Shown here: one piece after another, positions 1 through 12,749 of the stretch
Layout: each line of letters begins with the position of its first letter
Numbering within the stretch: position 1 is the first letter of the stretch
Source of the DNA: Hydrogenophaga sp.
GTDB taxonomy: Bacteria; Pseudomonadota; Gammaproteobacteria; Burkholderiales; Burkholderiaceae_C
Direction of reading: 5' to 3'
Length of the DNA: 64,000 nt
NCBI RefSeq assembly: GCF_030373225.1
Contig: NZ_JAUCZG010000009.1
Location: forward strand, 1 to 64,000
Program-made: the position numbers and the translations under genes
Notes under the pieces: model-generated
Database searches by the model: none
Told to the model about the DNA's origin: nothing
What the model saw: only the letters and a program-made list of their open reading frames with translations

Positions 1-1
1 G

Positions 2-3000
2 CCGCCCCCAGGTTCTTGGTTCTATCGGGGCGACAACTATTCTGACGCGGGGGGGTTCCTCAGGCTCACCACACCTTCGTACGGCGCGCCCATTTACTCC
101 GACGTCAACGGTGTTTCCACCTCGACGCAGCTGGACATCAACCCGATATTTGCCGGGCTGGACCCCAGGGCCATCAGCAACGTGGTCGGTGTACAAGGCA
201 ACACCACGCCTTTGCAGGCTGCAGGCGCGAACATATTGTTCATGGCTTTTGGTCAGTATTTTGACCATGGTTTGACCGTCAGCATGAAGGGCGGAAGCGG
301 CACGCTGCTGGTCGGTGCACCGGGCACCGGGCGAGCGCCCGGCACCGACAACCCGGCCGACCTGACCCGCACCACGGTTGCAGGCTTTGATGCCGCCGGT
401 GTGCCCTTCCACCTCAACAACACCTCAGCCTTCATCGACCAGAACCAGGCCTACGGTGCCAACCCGTTGGTTGGAACCTTCCTTCGTGAAACCGACGGCC
501 AGGGCGGCGTGGGTGCGAAACTGGCGGTGGGTGCGCCCGATCCTTCGAATCCTGCGTTTGACCAGGTCCCCACACTGCGCGCGTTGATCCTGGCCCACTG
601 GAACAACAACACCGTGTTCACGATGGGGGACGGCACGGTGAGCTTCCGGGATTACCACGTCGGGCTGGTGAATGACCAGTCGCAGATCGACGAGGTCATG
701 GCCACCAGCCTCTACAAAAATTTCATGGGCAGCGGTCAGCCCCTGCTCATTGACCTGAATCCCTACATCAGCGCCCTGGACCATGCGGTCGCAGGCGACG
801 GCAGAGCCAACGAAAACTTCACGCTCACCGCTGTTCACACCATCTGGGCCCGCAACCACAACATGCATGTGGACAGCTTGCGTGTGGCGGGCTTCGAGGG
901 ATCGGCCGAAGCGGTTTACCAGGCTGCGAAGATCATCAACGAGACCGAATACCAGCGGGTCATCTACACGGACTTTGCCGATGTGTTGCTCGGGGGCATG
1001 AAAGGCTCCGGATCGCACGGGCACGACGAGTATTTTCCAACGGTGGATGCCGGCGTTTCCCATGAGTTCGCGGCCGCGGCCTACCGCTTTGGTCATTCGA
1101 TGGTGGGTCAGACGGTTCAGATTCTTGACGCGGCCAACCAGATGCAAAGCATCAAATTGTTTGATGCGTTTCTCAACCCGGGCAACGAGGGGCAGTTCAT
1201 GCTGCCGCTGGAGACCTTGCGTGCGTATGGTTACGTGCCCCAGCCAGGCTACGCGCAGGTTGGGACCAATTCCATCATTGCGGGTATTGCCGCACAGGCG
1301 GCCGAAGAAGTCGACACGCAGATTGTTGATGCCATCCGCAACGACCTGGTGCGCGTCAGTGCCGACCTGTTCGCACTGAACGTAGCGCGGGGAAGAGATC
1401 TGGGGCTGGGCACACTGAACCAGGTGCGTCAGTCGCTGCTCGATTCACGCGATCCCTATGTGGTGGACTCGCTCAAGCGCTCCGATGTGGATCTGACCCC
1501 CTACACCTCGTGGGAAAACTTCCAGAGCCGCAACAACCTCAGCGAGGCAACCATTGCCAAGTTCCGTGAGGCCTACCCGGACCTTGTGTTGACCGACGCT
1601 CAACAAATCGCCGACTTCCAGCTCTACAACCCGGGCGTGCAACTGGTCAACGGCAATACCGTCAAGGGTGTGGACCGGCTCGACCTCTGGGTGGGTGGGC
1701 TTGCAGAGTCCCACGTCAACGACGGCGTGGTGGGCGGCACCTTCTGGGTGATCATTCACGAACAGCTCGACCGCCTTCAGGAAGCCGACCGGTTCTACTA
1801 CTTCGATCGTGTCAAGGACTTCGATTTTTACGAAGCCGTCAAGGACATCGGTTTTGCCGGCATCGTTGCCCGCACCACGGGAATGGACTACACCGACAAC
1901 ATCTTCACGGTGACGCAGCCGCCGACGCCTGTCGTCCCACCCGAGCCGGTCGAGCCCACGGATCCTGTTGTACCGATCATCCCGACAGAGCCGCCAGAGC
2001 CGATCGAGCCACCGGAGCCGCCTGAGCCCATTGACGAGATCGCGCCAACCGTCGTTGCTTTCATGCCCGGCTTGGGCACGGTGGACGTGACCGTGGACTC
2101 CCCGGTTTCGGTGCGTTTCTCGGAGGCCGTCATGGCAGGCATCGGGTTGATCGAGCTTCGCCTCGGCTCCGCCTCAGGTCAGCTGGTGGAGTCTTTCGAA
2201 GCAGAGTCGAGTGCACGATTGCTGATTTCAGGCGACACCCTGACGGTGGATCCTTCCAGCGATCTCGAACCCGGGAAAACCTATGTTCTGGTGATCCCTG
2301 CCGCTGCCCTCATGGACCTGTCCGGCAACGACTACGAAGGTACTTCATCGTTCGAATTCAGCACCCTGGGTGTTGTGCATCAGATCGGTACCAGCGGCCG
2401 GGATGTTCTGGCTGGCGGTGCCTGGGACGATCACCTCGAAGGTCTGGCCGGCAATGACCGTCTGGTGGGCCATGGCGGCAACGACAGGCTGGACGGCGGC
2501 ACGGGCAATGACACGATGGTGGGCGGTGTGGGAGATGACACGTATGTGGTGGACTCCAACAACGACGTGGTGATCGAGCTGGTGGGCGAAGGTGTTGACA
2601 CCATCGAGACGACGCTCACCACCTACAGCCTGGCACCCAACGCGCGGGTGAACATCGAGAACCTGAGCTTCATCGGTAGCGGCAACTTCAACGGCACCGG
2701 CAACGCCTTGAACAACGTGATCACCGGTGGGGCAGGCGACGACACCTTGAACGGTGGCGCCGGTGCCGACACGATGGAAGGTGGCCTTGGCAACGACAGC
2801 TACACGGTGGACAACGCGGGCGACGTGGTGGTGGAAGCAGCCGGGGGGGGGACCGACACGGTGAACGCCTCGGTGAGCCACACCCTGGGCGACTTCGTGG
2901 AGAACCTCAACCTCACGGGCAACGGCAACATCAACGGCACCGGCAATGGTCTGGCCAACACCATCAACGGCAACGGCGCGGCCAACGTGCTCAGCGGCGG

Positions 3001-3973
3001 AGCCGGCGACGATGTGCTCAACGGGGCTGCGGGCAACGACGCACTGGACGGCGGTGAGGGTAACGACACGCTGGACGGTGGCACGGGCAACGACCGGCTC
3101 ACGGGTGGGTTGGGCGCAGACCGGCTCACCGGCGGCACCGGTAGCGACCTGTTCGTGTACGGGTCGATCGGCGAGAGCGGCCCCACGGCGCAAACGCGGG
3201 ACCTCATCACCGACTTCACGCGAGGTCAGGACCGCATTGACCTGTCCGGCATCAGCAACAACTTCAACTTCATCGGCACGGCCGCTTTCTCGGGCACGAA
3301 CCAGCTGCGCTACAGCACGGTGGGCAACCAGACGGTCATCGAGGCGAACACCACCGGCAACACGGCCGCTGACTTTTCGATCGCGTTGGGCACGGTGTTC
3401 AACACCCTGGCAGCGTCGGACTTCATTGGTGCGCAAGCGGTGGCTCCTGCCATTGTCAGCAAAGCCATCAATGGCAACAACAATGCCAACACCCTGAAAG
3501 GAACGGCGAACGCCGACACCATCAACGGACTTGGTGGCAACGATGTGTTGAATGGTCATGCGGGCAACGACACCATCGATGGCGGTACCGGCAACGATGT
3601 GATCAACGGTGGTCTGGGTGCGGATGTGTTGACCGGCGGAGCAGGCGACGACACATTCGTTTTCAACACCACTTTGGGCAACGGCAACGTGGATGTGATC
3701 ACCGACTTCAGCAATGTCAGGCGCAACGATGACACGTTCCACCTCGAGAACACAGGTGCCGGGTTGTTCAATGGTCTGTCCAGGGGCAAACTGGACGCAG
3801 CTGCCTTCGAAGTTGGCACTGCGGCCACCACGGCAGCCCACCGCATCGTCTACAACAACACCACGGGTGACCTGTACTACGACGCCGACGGCTCGGGTGC
3901 TGGCGCCCAGGTGTTGTTTGCCACCCTGAGCAACCGCGCCACCCTGACGCACCATGATTTTGTCGTCATCTGA
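2..3973 (+). CDS. Animal-type haem peroxidase with RTX calcium-binding repeats, 5' end missing
   Basis: The reading frame is already open at base 2, so the true start lies left of the window; 1323 residues are visible. The first ~600 residues look like an animal-type (myeloperoxidase/dual-oxidase-like) haem peroxidase: distal-like motif HTIWARNHN near base 836, proximal-His motif RFGHS near 1085, NVARGRD near 1379, and a late block WVGGLAE...ADRFYY near 1690-1800. A Pro/Glu-rich linker (about 1915-2035) leads to a bacterial Ig-like (Big_5-type) domain, then several blocks of glycine/aspartate nonapeptides of GGxGxD type (about 2400-2540, 2720-2800, 2990-3160, 3480-3660). RTX repeats fold with calcium outside the cell and are typical of type I secretion substrates with a C-terminal signal. 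The exporter at 12750-18017 is a plausible partner (inference). The oxidised substrate is unknown. Confidence 0.88.
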   Translation, partial: PPPGSWFYRGDNYSDAGGFLRLTTPSYGAPIYSDVNGVSTSTQLDINPIFAGLDPRAISNVVGVQGNTTPLQAAGANILFMAFGQYFDHGLTVSMKGGSGTLLVGAPGTGRAPGTDNPADLTRTTVAGFDAAGVPFHLNNTSAFIDQNQAYGANPLVGTFLRETDGQGGVGAKLAVGAPDPSNPAFDQVPTLRALILAHWNNNTVFTMGDGTVSFRDYHVGLVNDQSQIDEVMATSLYKNFMGSGQPLLIDLNPYISALDHAVAGDGRANENFTLTAVHTIWARNHNMHVDSLRVAGFEGSAEAVYQAAKIINETEYQRVIYTDFADVLLGGMKGSGSHGHDEYFPTVDAGVSHEFAAAAYRFGHSMVGQTVQILDAANQMQSIKLFDAFLNPGNEGQFMLPLETLRAYGYVPQPGYAQVGTNSIIAGIAAQAAEEVDTQIVDAIRNDLVRVSADLFALNVARGRDLGLGTLNQVRQSLLDSRDPYVVDSLKRSDVDLTPYTSWENFQSRNNLSEATIAKFREAYPDLVLTDAQQIADFQLYNPGVQLVNGNTVKGVDRLDLWVGGLAESHVNDGVVGGTFWVIIHEQLDRLQEADRFYYFDRVKDFDFYEAVKDIGFAGIVARTTGMDYTDNIFTVTQPPTPVVPPEPVEPTDPVVPIIPTEPPEPIEPPEPPEPIDEIAPTVVAFMPGLGTVDVTVDSPVSVRFSEAVMAGIGLIELRLGSASGQLVESFEAESSARLLISGDTLTVDPSSDLEPGKTYVLVIPAAALMDLSGNDYEGTSSFEFSTLGVVHQIGTSGRDVLAGGAWDDHLEGLAGNDRLVGHGGNDRLDGGTGNDTMVGGVGDDTYVVDSNNDVVIELVGEGVDTIETTLTTYSLAPNARVNIENLSFIGSGNFNGTGNALNNVITGGAGDDTLNGGAGADTMEGGLGNDSYTVDNAGDVVVEAAGGGTDTVNASVSHTLGDFVENLNLTGNGNINGTGNGLANTINGNGAANVLSGGAGDDVLNGAAGNDALDGGEGNDTLDGGTGNDRLTGGLGADRLTGGTGSDLFVYGSIGESGPTAQTRDLITDFTRGQDRIDLSGISNNFNFIGTAAFSGTNQLRYSTVGNQTVIEANTTGNTAADFSIALGTVFNTLAASDFIGAQAVAPAIVSKAINGNNNANTLKGTANADTINGLGGNDVLNGHAGNDTIDGGTGNDVINGGLGADVLTGGAGDDTFVFNTTLGNGNVDVITDFSNVRRNDDTFHLENTGAGLFNGLSRGKLDAAAFEVGTAATTAAHRIVYNNTTGDLYYDADGSGAGAQVLFATLSNRATLTHHDFVVI

Positions 3974-4017
3974 TTCAACCGGATCGCGACGAACTCCTCC
4001 ACACGCAGACACATTCC

Positions 4018-5277
4018 ATGACACAACCCAAAACGGTATTCAACATGCGCTTCAACGATTCGACTTCAGCTGGCTTCACGCGTCGGCAAACCTTGCTGGG
4101 CGCGCTGGGCGCCGCCGGGCTGAGTGCTGCCGGGCTGAGCGCCTGCGGTGGCGGGGGCGATGGCGCGAGCCTGGGCTCTGCGGTACCTGGCTCGTTCTCG
4201 GTGGACCCCATCACCGGCATCGGATCCATCATTGTCAACGGCATCCGCTATGACGATTCCAGCGCCAGCATCAGCAGCGACGACAGTGCTTTCCGGCGTG
4301 AGGACCTGCGCCTGGGCATGGTGGTGGCGGTGCAGGGAACGCCATCCGTTGGCGGCCGGTCCAGTGCCACCCGCATCGTGCTCGGCGGCGAACTGGTCGG
4401 CCCCATCGGATCCAAGGGCGCAGACAGCCTGGTGGTGCTCGGCCAGACCGTGACCATTGGGGACAGCACCGTGTTTGCCAGCGGCGGCGGTCTGGATGCG
4501 CTCAACTCGGGCGATGTGGTCGAGGTGCACGGCATCACCGACCTCGCCAACAACACCCTTCGGGCGACCTATGTGGAGAAGAAGTCTTCGCCCTCCGAGT
4601 ACCGGATCCAGGGCCGTGTGACGACCCATGACGCCACCGCCAGGACCTTCAGTATCGGCAGCCTCCAGTTGAACTACGCCAGCACCGACCCGGACCGTGT
4701 CCGAATCACGCCAGCAGCGGATAGCCTGGTGCGTGTGCGTCTGGGCACCACAGCGGTGAGCAGTGCCTATCCGGTCAACCGCATCCGAAAGCCGGAAGAC
4801 GCATTGAACGCCTTCAACGGCGAAGTGGAGCTCAAGGGCACCATCACCGCCTTCACCAGCCACACCAGCTTCAGCGTCAACGATGTGCCGGTGATCGTGT
4901 CGGGTGTGTCGATGGCAACCTACCCGGAGGGCACTGGCCGTATCGAAGGCGGGGCGTATGTCGAGGTCAAAGGCTCGCTGGTCGACGGTGTGCTGGTGGC
5001 CACCCGCGTGAAGCTGGAAGATGGTGTCCAGCCTGGCGGCGTGGGTGATGAGTTCGAGCTGCATGGAACGATCTCGAACGCTGCCACGTCGGGTTCGGGC
5101 GGCAGCTTCACACTGACCTCCAGCAGTGGTGTGTCGGTGCTGGTTGACTGGCCTGGCAACGTTCTGTTCCCCGACGGTTCGGCTGTCAACCTGGTCAATG
5201 GCAGCCGGGTGGAAGTCAAGGGCTTGCTGGTCAATGGCAACCAGGTCGCAGCCACCCGCATCAGCTTCGAGAACTGA
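4018..5277 (+). CDS. DUF5666-type lipoprotein with twin-arginine leader
   Basis: The 419-residue product starts with a twin-arginine-like leader (TRRQTLLGALGAAGLSAAG) ending in a lipobox (LSAC) followed by glycines, so it is probably Tat-exported, lipidated and membrane-anchored. The body is a series of similar ~70-residue beta-rich units with phrases such as GIGSIIVNGIRYDD and LRLGMVVAVQGT, the pattern of the DUF5666 family; function is unknown. It begins 44 bases after the peroxidase gene in the same direction, so they may be co-transcribed. An in-frame ATG at 4045 is an alternative start; neither has a clear ribosome binding site, and both keep the leader. Two hairpins with T runs follow at 5376-5487. 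Confidence 0.8.
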   Translation: MTQPKTVFNMRFNDSTSAGFTRRQTLLGALGAAGLSAAGLSACGGGGDGASLGSAVPGSFSVDPITGIGSIIVNGIRYDDSSASISSDDSAFRREDLRLGMVVAVQGTPSVGGRSSATRIVLGGELVGPIGSKGADSLVVLGQTVTIGDSTVFASGGGLDALNSGDVVEVHGITDLANNTLRATYVEKKSSPSEYRIQGRVTTHDATARTFSIGSLQLNYASTDPDRVRITPAADSLVRVRLGTTAVSSAYPVNRIRKPEDALNAFNGEVELKGTITAFTSHTSFSVNDVPVIVSGVSMATYPEGTGRIEGGAYVEVKGSLVDGVLVATRVKLEDGVQPGGVGDEFELHGTISNAATSGSGGSFTLTSSSGVSVLVDWPGNVLFPDGSAVNLVNGSRVEVKGLLVNGNQVAATRISFEN

Positions 5278-5375
5278 ACATCACCCACCGCCGAGCCCAT
5301 CGCCTTGTGCAGGCGATGGGCTCGACGAACATGATCCGGCGGTTGTTGACACCCGATGGAAACCTGTCGGCGCAA

Positions 5376-5413
5376 AAACGCCCTCTGAAACACAAGGCTT
5401 CAGAGGGCGTTTC
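5376..5413 (+). terminator. Rho-independent terminator
   Basis: A perfect 14-base stem (AAACGCCCTCTGAA, 5376-5389) pairs with 5399-5412 around a 9-base loop. The A/T flanks would let it work in both directions. It lies between the converging DUF5666 gene (+) and the VCBS gene (-). Confidence 0.75.
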
Positions 5414-5450
5414 TTGTTGGCCCTCGCGCAATCTGACCACTGTCTTCAAA

Positions 5451-5487
5451 CAGGCCCGGCATCCAGCGATGCCAGGCCTGTTTTTTT
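5451..5487 (+). terminator. Second rho-independent terminator
   Basis: CAGGCCCGGCAT (5451-5462) pairs with 5469-5480 apart from one mismatch, around a 6-base loop, and is followed by seven T at 5481-5487. The T run is only on the plus-strand side, so it should act on the peroxidase/DUF5666 transcript and back up the first terminator. Confidence 0.8.
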
Positions 5488-5513
5488 GCGCGGAGCCGGC
5501 CGCGCCCAGCGGG

Positions 5514-8500
5514 TCAGACGATGAACGATGTGTTCGGCGGGTTCATGAACGACACGTTCAGTGCTGAGAATTCGCCAATGCCAGCGTGAGCGAAAGTCGC
5601 CATGTGGGTGAATTCGCCTCCGGAGAGGAAGCCGTCGTTGTTGGTATCGACTGCCTGGTACAGCAGGGTGTTGGCATCGTCATCCCCCAAGGTGGATTCC
5701 ACCAGGAAGAACAGGCTTTCCCCCTTGTTCTCAGTACCCAAGGCAAAGACGTCGAAAGGATTCCCCACATCCTGCAGACGGACGTTCAGCGCATCGCCAC
5801 CGTCAAGGCTGGAGATCTTCACCACCGCTGCCGGCACGAGATCGATGGCCTCATTCGACCATGCCCCATCCAGAAAGGAGACGGGTTCGGTCGTGGGCAG
5901 AGAGGTGTCTCCACTGCTGAGCTGCATGCTCTGGAAGCGGTCAAAACCCACCACCGTGTCCAGCCCGTTGGAGGCTGCGGCTTCGAAATGAACCCTTCCA
6001 CCCTCACCGTAGAGCACCAGCAGGTCGTTGCCTTCGCCACCGATCAGCGTGTCGCCGTCGCCGCTGGCGAACAGCAGGTCGTTGCCCAGACCACCGGAGA
6101 GCACCTCGGTGAATTTCTCTGAGCCCACAATCAGGTCGTTGTAGGTGGTGCCCAAAAGAGTGGCGTCAGTCAGCGTCGACCGCTGGTTGGAAATCAGATA
6201 AGCACCGTCTTTGGTGGAGAAGGTCTCGTCACAACTGTTCAGCACGTCATCGGTGTCAACCTCCAAATCGTAGCCTGCGTAGCTCGTGTTGGGTGCGAAA
6301 CGCACATATTCGAGGTTTCCGGCAGACGCTGGGTCGAAGTGTTTGCTCACCGTCACCAACACGGCCGGGCCGCTTTCCGCCTGGAGCTCAATCACCAGAT
6401 CGTCGTCTTCCCGGCTGGCTTCCAGTTCTGCCAGAACACCTGCGGGGCCCAGAACCGGCTTGTTGTCAACATCGATCCCGACGATGTGGACATCGAGGTC
6501 AAGAATGTCAAAGCTGCGTCCATCAAAGCTGGACAGTGTGTCGTCAATCAGAATGTTGACCACGCGCTCCTCTTGGTCGCCTCTGCGGTCATCTTCGTCC
6601 TTGGGTTGTACGACCTCGACCCTGACCTGTTCAGGCGCGTAAGCATACGTTTCGTCCACTGGAGCCAACATGTCCGAGAGGCGATACAAGGTGTCTGGAA
6701 CACCACCGGGCTGCAGGTCGGGCAACACGCGTTCGATCGTGATGGTTTGCGGTTCGCTGTTGGCATGTCCGTCATACGCCACCACCGTGACCGTGTCACT
6801 GGCGTTGGGCAAAGCGTAGTTGCCGGCGCCCGCGTTGAGTTCGCCCTCTTCGGTCAGGCTGATCTGGCCTGTAGCGCCATCGATGGCAAAGAAACCATTC
6901 TCCGATGTGGCGCTGCGCACCTGTTCGCCTTCAAGCTCGCCTGGAACGAGGAACCAGAAAGAAAGCGTGTCGGTCACATCCACGTCGGTGGCCGAGACCA
7001 CAACGCAGCCAACCTCACCCTCTTCGGCGTTGACCGTGACGTAAATGGCCGCTTGATCCAGGGTCAGGATCGGCTTGTCGTTGGTACCGGTGATGGTGAT
7101 GGTGACGTCGTCGGTGTCGGTGGCACCGTTGTTGTCGGTGACGGTGACGCGGTAGGTCAGGGTGACGGTTTCGTCCTTGGCGATGAAGTCCAGGGCGGCG
7201 TCGTTGACGGAGTAGGTCCAGTTGACCGAGCCTGGAGCGGCCAGGTCGGTGCCGGAGATGCTGAAGCCGGCTTCCAGTGCCGACTTGAGGTCGTCATTGA
7301 TCGTGCCACCGCTCCAGACGGCGGCGGTCTGCACGGCGTGGGTCACGTCGATGACGTCGTTGGTGTCGATGTCATCGAAGCTCAGCGTGCCGTTGCTGGA
7401 GAGGTCCTGTGCAGAGGCGACCACATCTTCGGTGAAGCCGAAGTCGGCGATGGCGCTGGTGATCGTCGGAGCGTCGTTGGTACCGGTGATGGTGATGGTG
7501 ACGTCGCTGGTGTCGGTGGCACCGTTGTTGTCGGTGACGGTGACGCGGTGGGTCAGGGTGACGGTTTCGTCCTTGGCGATGAAGTCCAGGGCAGCGTCGT
7601 TGACGGAGTAGGTCCAGTTGACCGAGCCTGGAGCGGCCAGGTCGGTGCCGGAGATGCTGAAGCCGGCTTCCAGTGCCGACTTGAGGTCGTCATTGATCGT
7701 GCCACCGCTCCAGACGGCGGCGGTCTGCACGGCGTGGGTCACGTCGATGACGTCGTTGGTGTCGATGTCATCGAAGCTCAGCGTGCCGTTGCTGGAGAGG
7801 TCCTGGGCTGCAGCAACGAGCACTTCGGTGAACCCGAAGTCAGCGATGGCGCTGGTGATCGTTGGGGTGTCGTTGGTACCGGTGATGGTGATGGTGATGG
7901 TGCGTTCAACCGAACCGCCCTGGCCATCCAGCAGGCTGAAGGTGAAGGTCTCGACCCTGGTTTCGCCTAGAGCGAGGTACTCCACGTCTGCGGCGGGCAC
8001 GCTGTAATTCCAGCTGAGGACGCCGCCCAGACCGGTGCCGTTGTCGGTGCCCGTGCTCACCTTCGCGGTCAGGGCGCCCAGGGCACCCTCGAGGGCGATC
8101 ACTTCGCTGACCGAGTGCTCGTCGGCCAGGTCCACGTCAGTGAAGCCGATGCTGCCGCTGACCATGAGAGCAACATCGGGCGTGACCGCTTCCGTCACTT
8201 CACCCGTCACATCGAAGCCTGCCACCACTGGCGCGGTGTTGACGCGCACATCTCCACTGCCTCCTGCGGCGGCGGGAACGACCAGGGCGGGCAATACCGC
8301 CAGCGGGCTGAACGCGGTCGCTGCAGCGGCCGCTGCACCTGCACCTGCACCTGCACCTGCTGCAGCTCCCGCACCACCTGCACCACCTGCACCACCCGCA
8401 CCCGCTGCCGCACCGGCGGCCGCCTCGGTTGTGGCAGTTCCAACGGCGGCGGCTGCCTCCGCCTGCGCAACCAGCATTTCCGGCGCATCAACCACCACCT

Positions 8501-8723
8501 CGCCGTCGGCAATGGCTTCCTCTTCACCAGGCTTGCGGCCAGCCAGTCGCCGGGCTTTGACGCCGGGCTGGGGCAGGGTGTCGTTGAATTGCTGCAAGGC
8601 CTTCATGTCGGCGCCCTGGATGTCGGTCGACAAACCTACTCGGGCGCGAACGACAGAAGTGCCAGGGATCGCCCCGGGGGTGGTGACGGTTTGCGGAGCG
8701 GTCAATGTGGAGGTGAGTTTCAT
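5514..8723 (-). CDS. VCBS/cadherin-like RTX surface protein
   Basis: The product (1069 residues) has an unusual N-terminus: no Sec signal, a charged segment, then an Ala/Gly-rich stretch (about residues 90-155). Next come three VCBS-type beta-sandwich domains, two almost identical (TITITGTND boundaries, 132-residue period), a cadherin-like domain, and one short RTX block (LSGGLGNDLL, LIGGEGNDLL) near the C-terminus. This order resembles LapA-type adhesins, exported by type I systems and holding cells in biofilms, but at ~1070 residues it is much smaller. Absence of a signal peptide plus RTX repeats supports type I export, plausibly through 12750-18017. It lies 66 bases downstream of the small lipoprotein gene on the same strand. 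Confidence 0.82.
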   Translation of the reverse strand: MKLTSTLTAPQTVTTPGAIPGTSVVRARVGLSTDIQGADMKALQQFNDTLPQPGVKARRLAGRKPGEEEAIADGEVVVDAPEMLVAQAEAAAAVGTATTEAAAGAAAGAGGAGGAGGAGAAAGAGAGAGAAAAAATAFSPLAVLPALVVPAAAGGSGDVRVNTAPVVAGFDVTGEVTEAVTPDVALMVSGSIGFTDVDLADEHSVSEVIALEGALGALTAKVSTGTDNGTGLGGVLSWNYSVPAADVEYLALGETRVETFTFSLLDGQGGSVERTITITITGTNDTPTITSAIADFGFTEVLVAAAQDLSSNGTLSFDDIDTNDVIDVTHAVQTAAVWSGGTINDDLKSALEAGFSISGTDLAAPGSVNWTYSVNDAALDFIAKDETVTLTHRVTVTDNNGATDTSDVTITITGTNDAPTITSAIADFGFTEDVVASAQDLSSNGTLSFDDIDTNDVIDVTHAVQTAAVWSGGTINDDLKSALEAGFSISGTDLAAPGSVNWTYSVNDAALDFIAKDETVTLTYRVTVTDNNGATDTDDVTITITGTNDKPILTLDQAAIYVTVNAEEGEVGCVVVSATDVDVTDTLSFWFLVPGELEGEQVRSATSENGFFAIDGATGQISLTEEGELNAGAGNYALPNASDTVTVVAYDGHANSEPQTITIERVLPDLQPGGVPDTLYRLSDMLAPVDETYAYAPEQVRVEVVQPKDEDDRRGDQEERVVNILIDDTLSSFDGRSFDILDLDVHIVGIDVDNKPVLGPAGVLAELEASREDDDLVIELQAESGPAVLVTVSKHFDPASAGNLEYVRFAPNTSYAGYDLEVDTDDVLNSCDETFSTKDGAYLISNQRSTLTDATLLGTTYNDLIVGSEKFTEVLSGGLGNDLLFASGDGDTLIGGEGNDLLVLYGEGGRVHFEAAASNGLDTVVGFDRFQSMQLSSGDTSLPTTEPVSFLDGAWSNEAIDLVPAAVVKISSLDGGDALNVRLQDVGNPFDVFALGTENKGESLFFLVESTLGDDDANTLLYQAVDTNNDGFLSGGEFTHMATFAHAGIGEFSALNVSFMNPPNTSFIV
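7081..7872 (-). repeat. Two tandem 396-bp VCBS-domain repeats
   Basis: Two direct copies of 396 bp (7081-7476 and 7477-7872) encode successive VCBS domains. The first ~320 bp of each copy differ at only a few positions while the last ~70 bp have diverged. The period is a whole number of codons, so copy number could change by recombination without breaking the frame. Confidence 0.85.
8335..8358 (-). repeat. Hexanucleotide microsatellite in the Ala/Gly-rich linker
   Basis: Four tandem GCACCT units followed by degenerate relatives (to about 8400) encode the Ala-Gly-rich segment of the VCBS protein. Units are multiples of three bases, so slippage would alter linker length, not reading frame. Confidence 0.6.
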
Positions 8724-8789
8724 GGAAATGTCCGAGAAGTGTGAGCGGATGCCGTCGCCCGGAACCGTGATCGGTCCGAAGAGGTGAGG

Positions 8790-9101
8790 TCAGAGGGTTG
8801 GGACGCAGTAGTACCCGCCACCCTTGAACGCTTTGCCTTCAAGGTTGAGTGCGTTTGCGTGGTAGCCGCGCGCCTCGTGCTTGACCTTGTCGGTGTTCAG
8901 CGTTGAGCACACCGTGGCAGCAACCGCCTTCAGGTCGTCCGGCACAGGGCCGAACGCGCCTGGGTTGTCCCAGGTCTTGACGTCGTTTTTCACCACGATC
9001 TGCGGCGGGGTATCGCCCTGTTTGGTGCCAGCAGAGGGGTATGTGGCGCAGCCAGCGAGGGTGAGGCTCAGGAGGGCGGTGAACAGCCAATGGAGTTTCA
9101 A
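8790..9101 (-). CDS. Small lipoprotein, unknown function
   Basis: I place the start at the TTG whose last base is 9101: AAGGA lies six bases upstream on the minus strand, and the product then opens with a normal lipoprotein leader (KLHWLFTALLSLTLAGC). A longer reading to 9287 has no such signals. The mature part (about 85 residues) is hydrophilic with two conserved-looking cysteines (VCST, YYCVP). It is probably anchored in a membrane facing the periplasm. I do not recognise the family. It lies directly upstream of the VCBS protein gene, 66 bp away, so they may share a transcript starting in the AT-rich stretch beyond 9110. Confidence 0.62.
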   Translation of the reverse strand: MKLHWLFTALLSLTLAGCATYPSAGTKQGDTPPQIVVKNDVKTWDNPGAFGPVPDDLKAVAATVCSTLNTDKVKHEARGYHANALNLEGKAFKGGGYYCVPTL

Positions 9102-9511
9102 GATGAGGTCCTTGCGCGGTGGGTGAAATGAAAATATTTCAGCCAGATTAAGATAATTCCAGCAAGAGAATATATCAAAAAGCGCAAAACTAACATATCG
9201 AAAGCTCTCAGAACGGGCTGACGCCTGAGGCTTGTGTGCGCTTTTTTCGCTCCTGCTCAGGAGAGGAAGCGTTTGCGAAGCAGCCATGGTTGGAGCGCGC
9301 GGCCGGCGTTGGCCTCGGCGTCAGGTTTTGGCGTCGCGTTGACTGCACGTTCCATCCGAATGGGCAATGGGCCACAAAAGGTCGGATGTCGTCGAAACGG
9401 ACGGATGTTGCTGGTTTTGGAAACCTGATGGGTCTCCAGCCGAAAGCCCCTCATCCACTTTCCTTTGTGGAAAGCGTTCAGGGCATCGTTCCCATGGGCG
9501 AGAGCTGCCGC
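9102..9511. other. Intergenic region with AT-rich leader
   Basis: No convincing gene. Bases 9120-9215 are clearly AT-rich against the genomic background and probably hold the promoter for the minus-strand lipoprotein gene, though I could not fix a -35/-10 pair with correct spacing. The rest (9216-9511) has short open frames on both strands without ribosome binding sites or family resemblance. Confidence 0.5.
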
Positions 9512-11704
<2,193 letters not shown>

Positions 11705-11871
11705 ATACGAGCTCTATAGATTAAAAATATTGGGATATCAGTGTACGGTAACGAACATATGACATGTTGGGGGTCGGAGCGACGAGCGGTGTGAAGCCTG
11801 CCGCGGGCAAACCAGGCGTCGACCGCTTCGAACCGCATTTGAAGGTCGCAACTGGCCTTTGGAGAGGGTGA

Positions 11872-12343
11872 TCAAGAGGCATCTCCCAGCGTTTCGAGAG
11901 CGCGAACGAGTGCCCAAGCCCAGTAGCGCGTGCGCACCACGCCCCGATCGAACTTGGCCTCCCACTCCTCGCGGGGAAAGCGCAAAAGGACGGCCGGTTG
12001 GTAGGCGGCTGGAGGGGACGGGAAGTGGGGACCTGGCGGCTCGCCCAAAGCGGCTGGCAACTTCCATCCGGACCTTCCGCCGACAGACACCTGTTCCATG
12101 GTCACGCCCAGCAAACCGCAAATCAGGCCAGCGGTTGGCTGTTGCCACGGGCACCAGATGATGGAGCCGGTCTTCAATGAGTTGCCGCAGGGCAGCGCGA
12201 TTCGCCTTGGCAAGGATTTCGTCGCACAGGGAGAGCGCGATGGAGGTGGTGTCGGCACGGCGCAATGCTTGGAGAAGTTCTTTGAGCAATGGATCGACTG
12301 ATCCGGGGTGCGCGGGTGCATGGAGTGTTGTCAGACAGGGCAT
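11872..12343 (-). pseudogene. Probable frameshifted gene, unknown function
   Basis: On the minus strand one frame from 12343 gives a plausible helical N-terminus (LLKELLQALRRADTTS... to ANRWPDL), then becomes Arg/Ser/Gly-rich noise near 12110. The neighbouring frame, noise before that point, then reads like a real protein (GLLGVTMEQVSVGG ... FPREEWEAKFDRGVVRTRYW) to a stop at 11872. Joining them near 12105-12130 gives one ~150-residue protein. Either the gene carries a frameshift or the sequence has an indel there. I do not recognise the family. It lies upstream of the hybrid kinase, same strand, 167 bp away. Confidence 0.4.
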
Positions 12344-12749
12344 TCGTGGGAACTTCAGCTTCGCTGCACCTGCGAGCTGTTGGTCGCATCCTGGGGCGGT
12401 TTTTAACCCGGATCCAGAATCAGATCATCTTGTCCGACGATGGGGCCACATGCCCAGGAAAATAGATAGTCCGATACCGAACACACCTCTGACTTTTATT
12501 GAATTTTGTTCAAAACCGGTGACAACTGACATGGGTCAAAGCATCTTGGCGTGCCTGTGATGGATGACTTCTTTGCTTCGAAAAATATAGCTCGGTCATG
12601 TTGTTCTTATGGTTTTGTCTTCTGCCATCCAACAAAACCGACATCGAATGTTGCCTTGCGAGACGCCAGCAGGTGTGCCCCTTTGATGGCTCACTGACCG
12701 AGCTGGAGTACTGGGCACATGACGCCATTTCTCCGAAATTGATCCAACT
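12344..12749. other. Intergenic region without recognisable gene
   Basis: Short open frames on both strands lack start signals and family resemblance. Bases 12440-12620 are AT-rich and contain two close TGACA copies (12520-12531), compatible with a promoter region for the minus-strand gene ending at 11872. I saw no terminator with a T run after the HlyD-like gene. Confidence 0.4.

Noticed and set aside
2345-4024. Long minus-strand open frame opposite the RTX peroxidase
   Set aside because: Its composition is that of a shadow of GGxGxD repeats in a high-GC gene; no start signal and the plus strand has clear domains.
6339-7970. Long plus-strand open frame opposite the VCBS protein
   Set aside because: Repetitive Gly/Asp/Val sequence is the antisense of VCBS repeats; no ribosome binding site or domain.
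8335-8400. GCACCT repeats as a phase-variation switch
   Set aside because: Unit length is a multiple of three; slippage cannot shift the frame.
12510-12728. Minus-strand 72-codon frame in the gap before the HlyD-like gene
   Set aside because: No ribosome binding site, no protein-like pattern, lies in AT-rich intergenic DNA.
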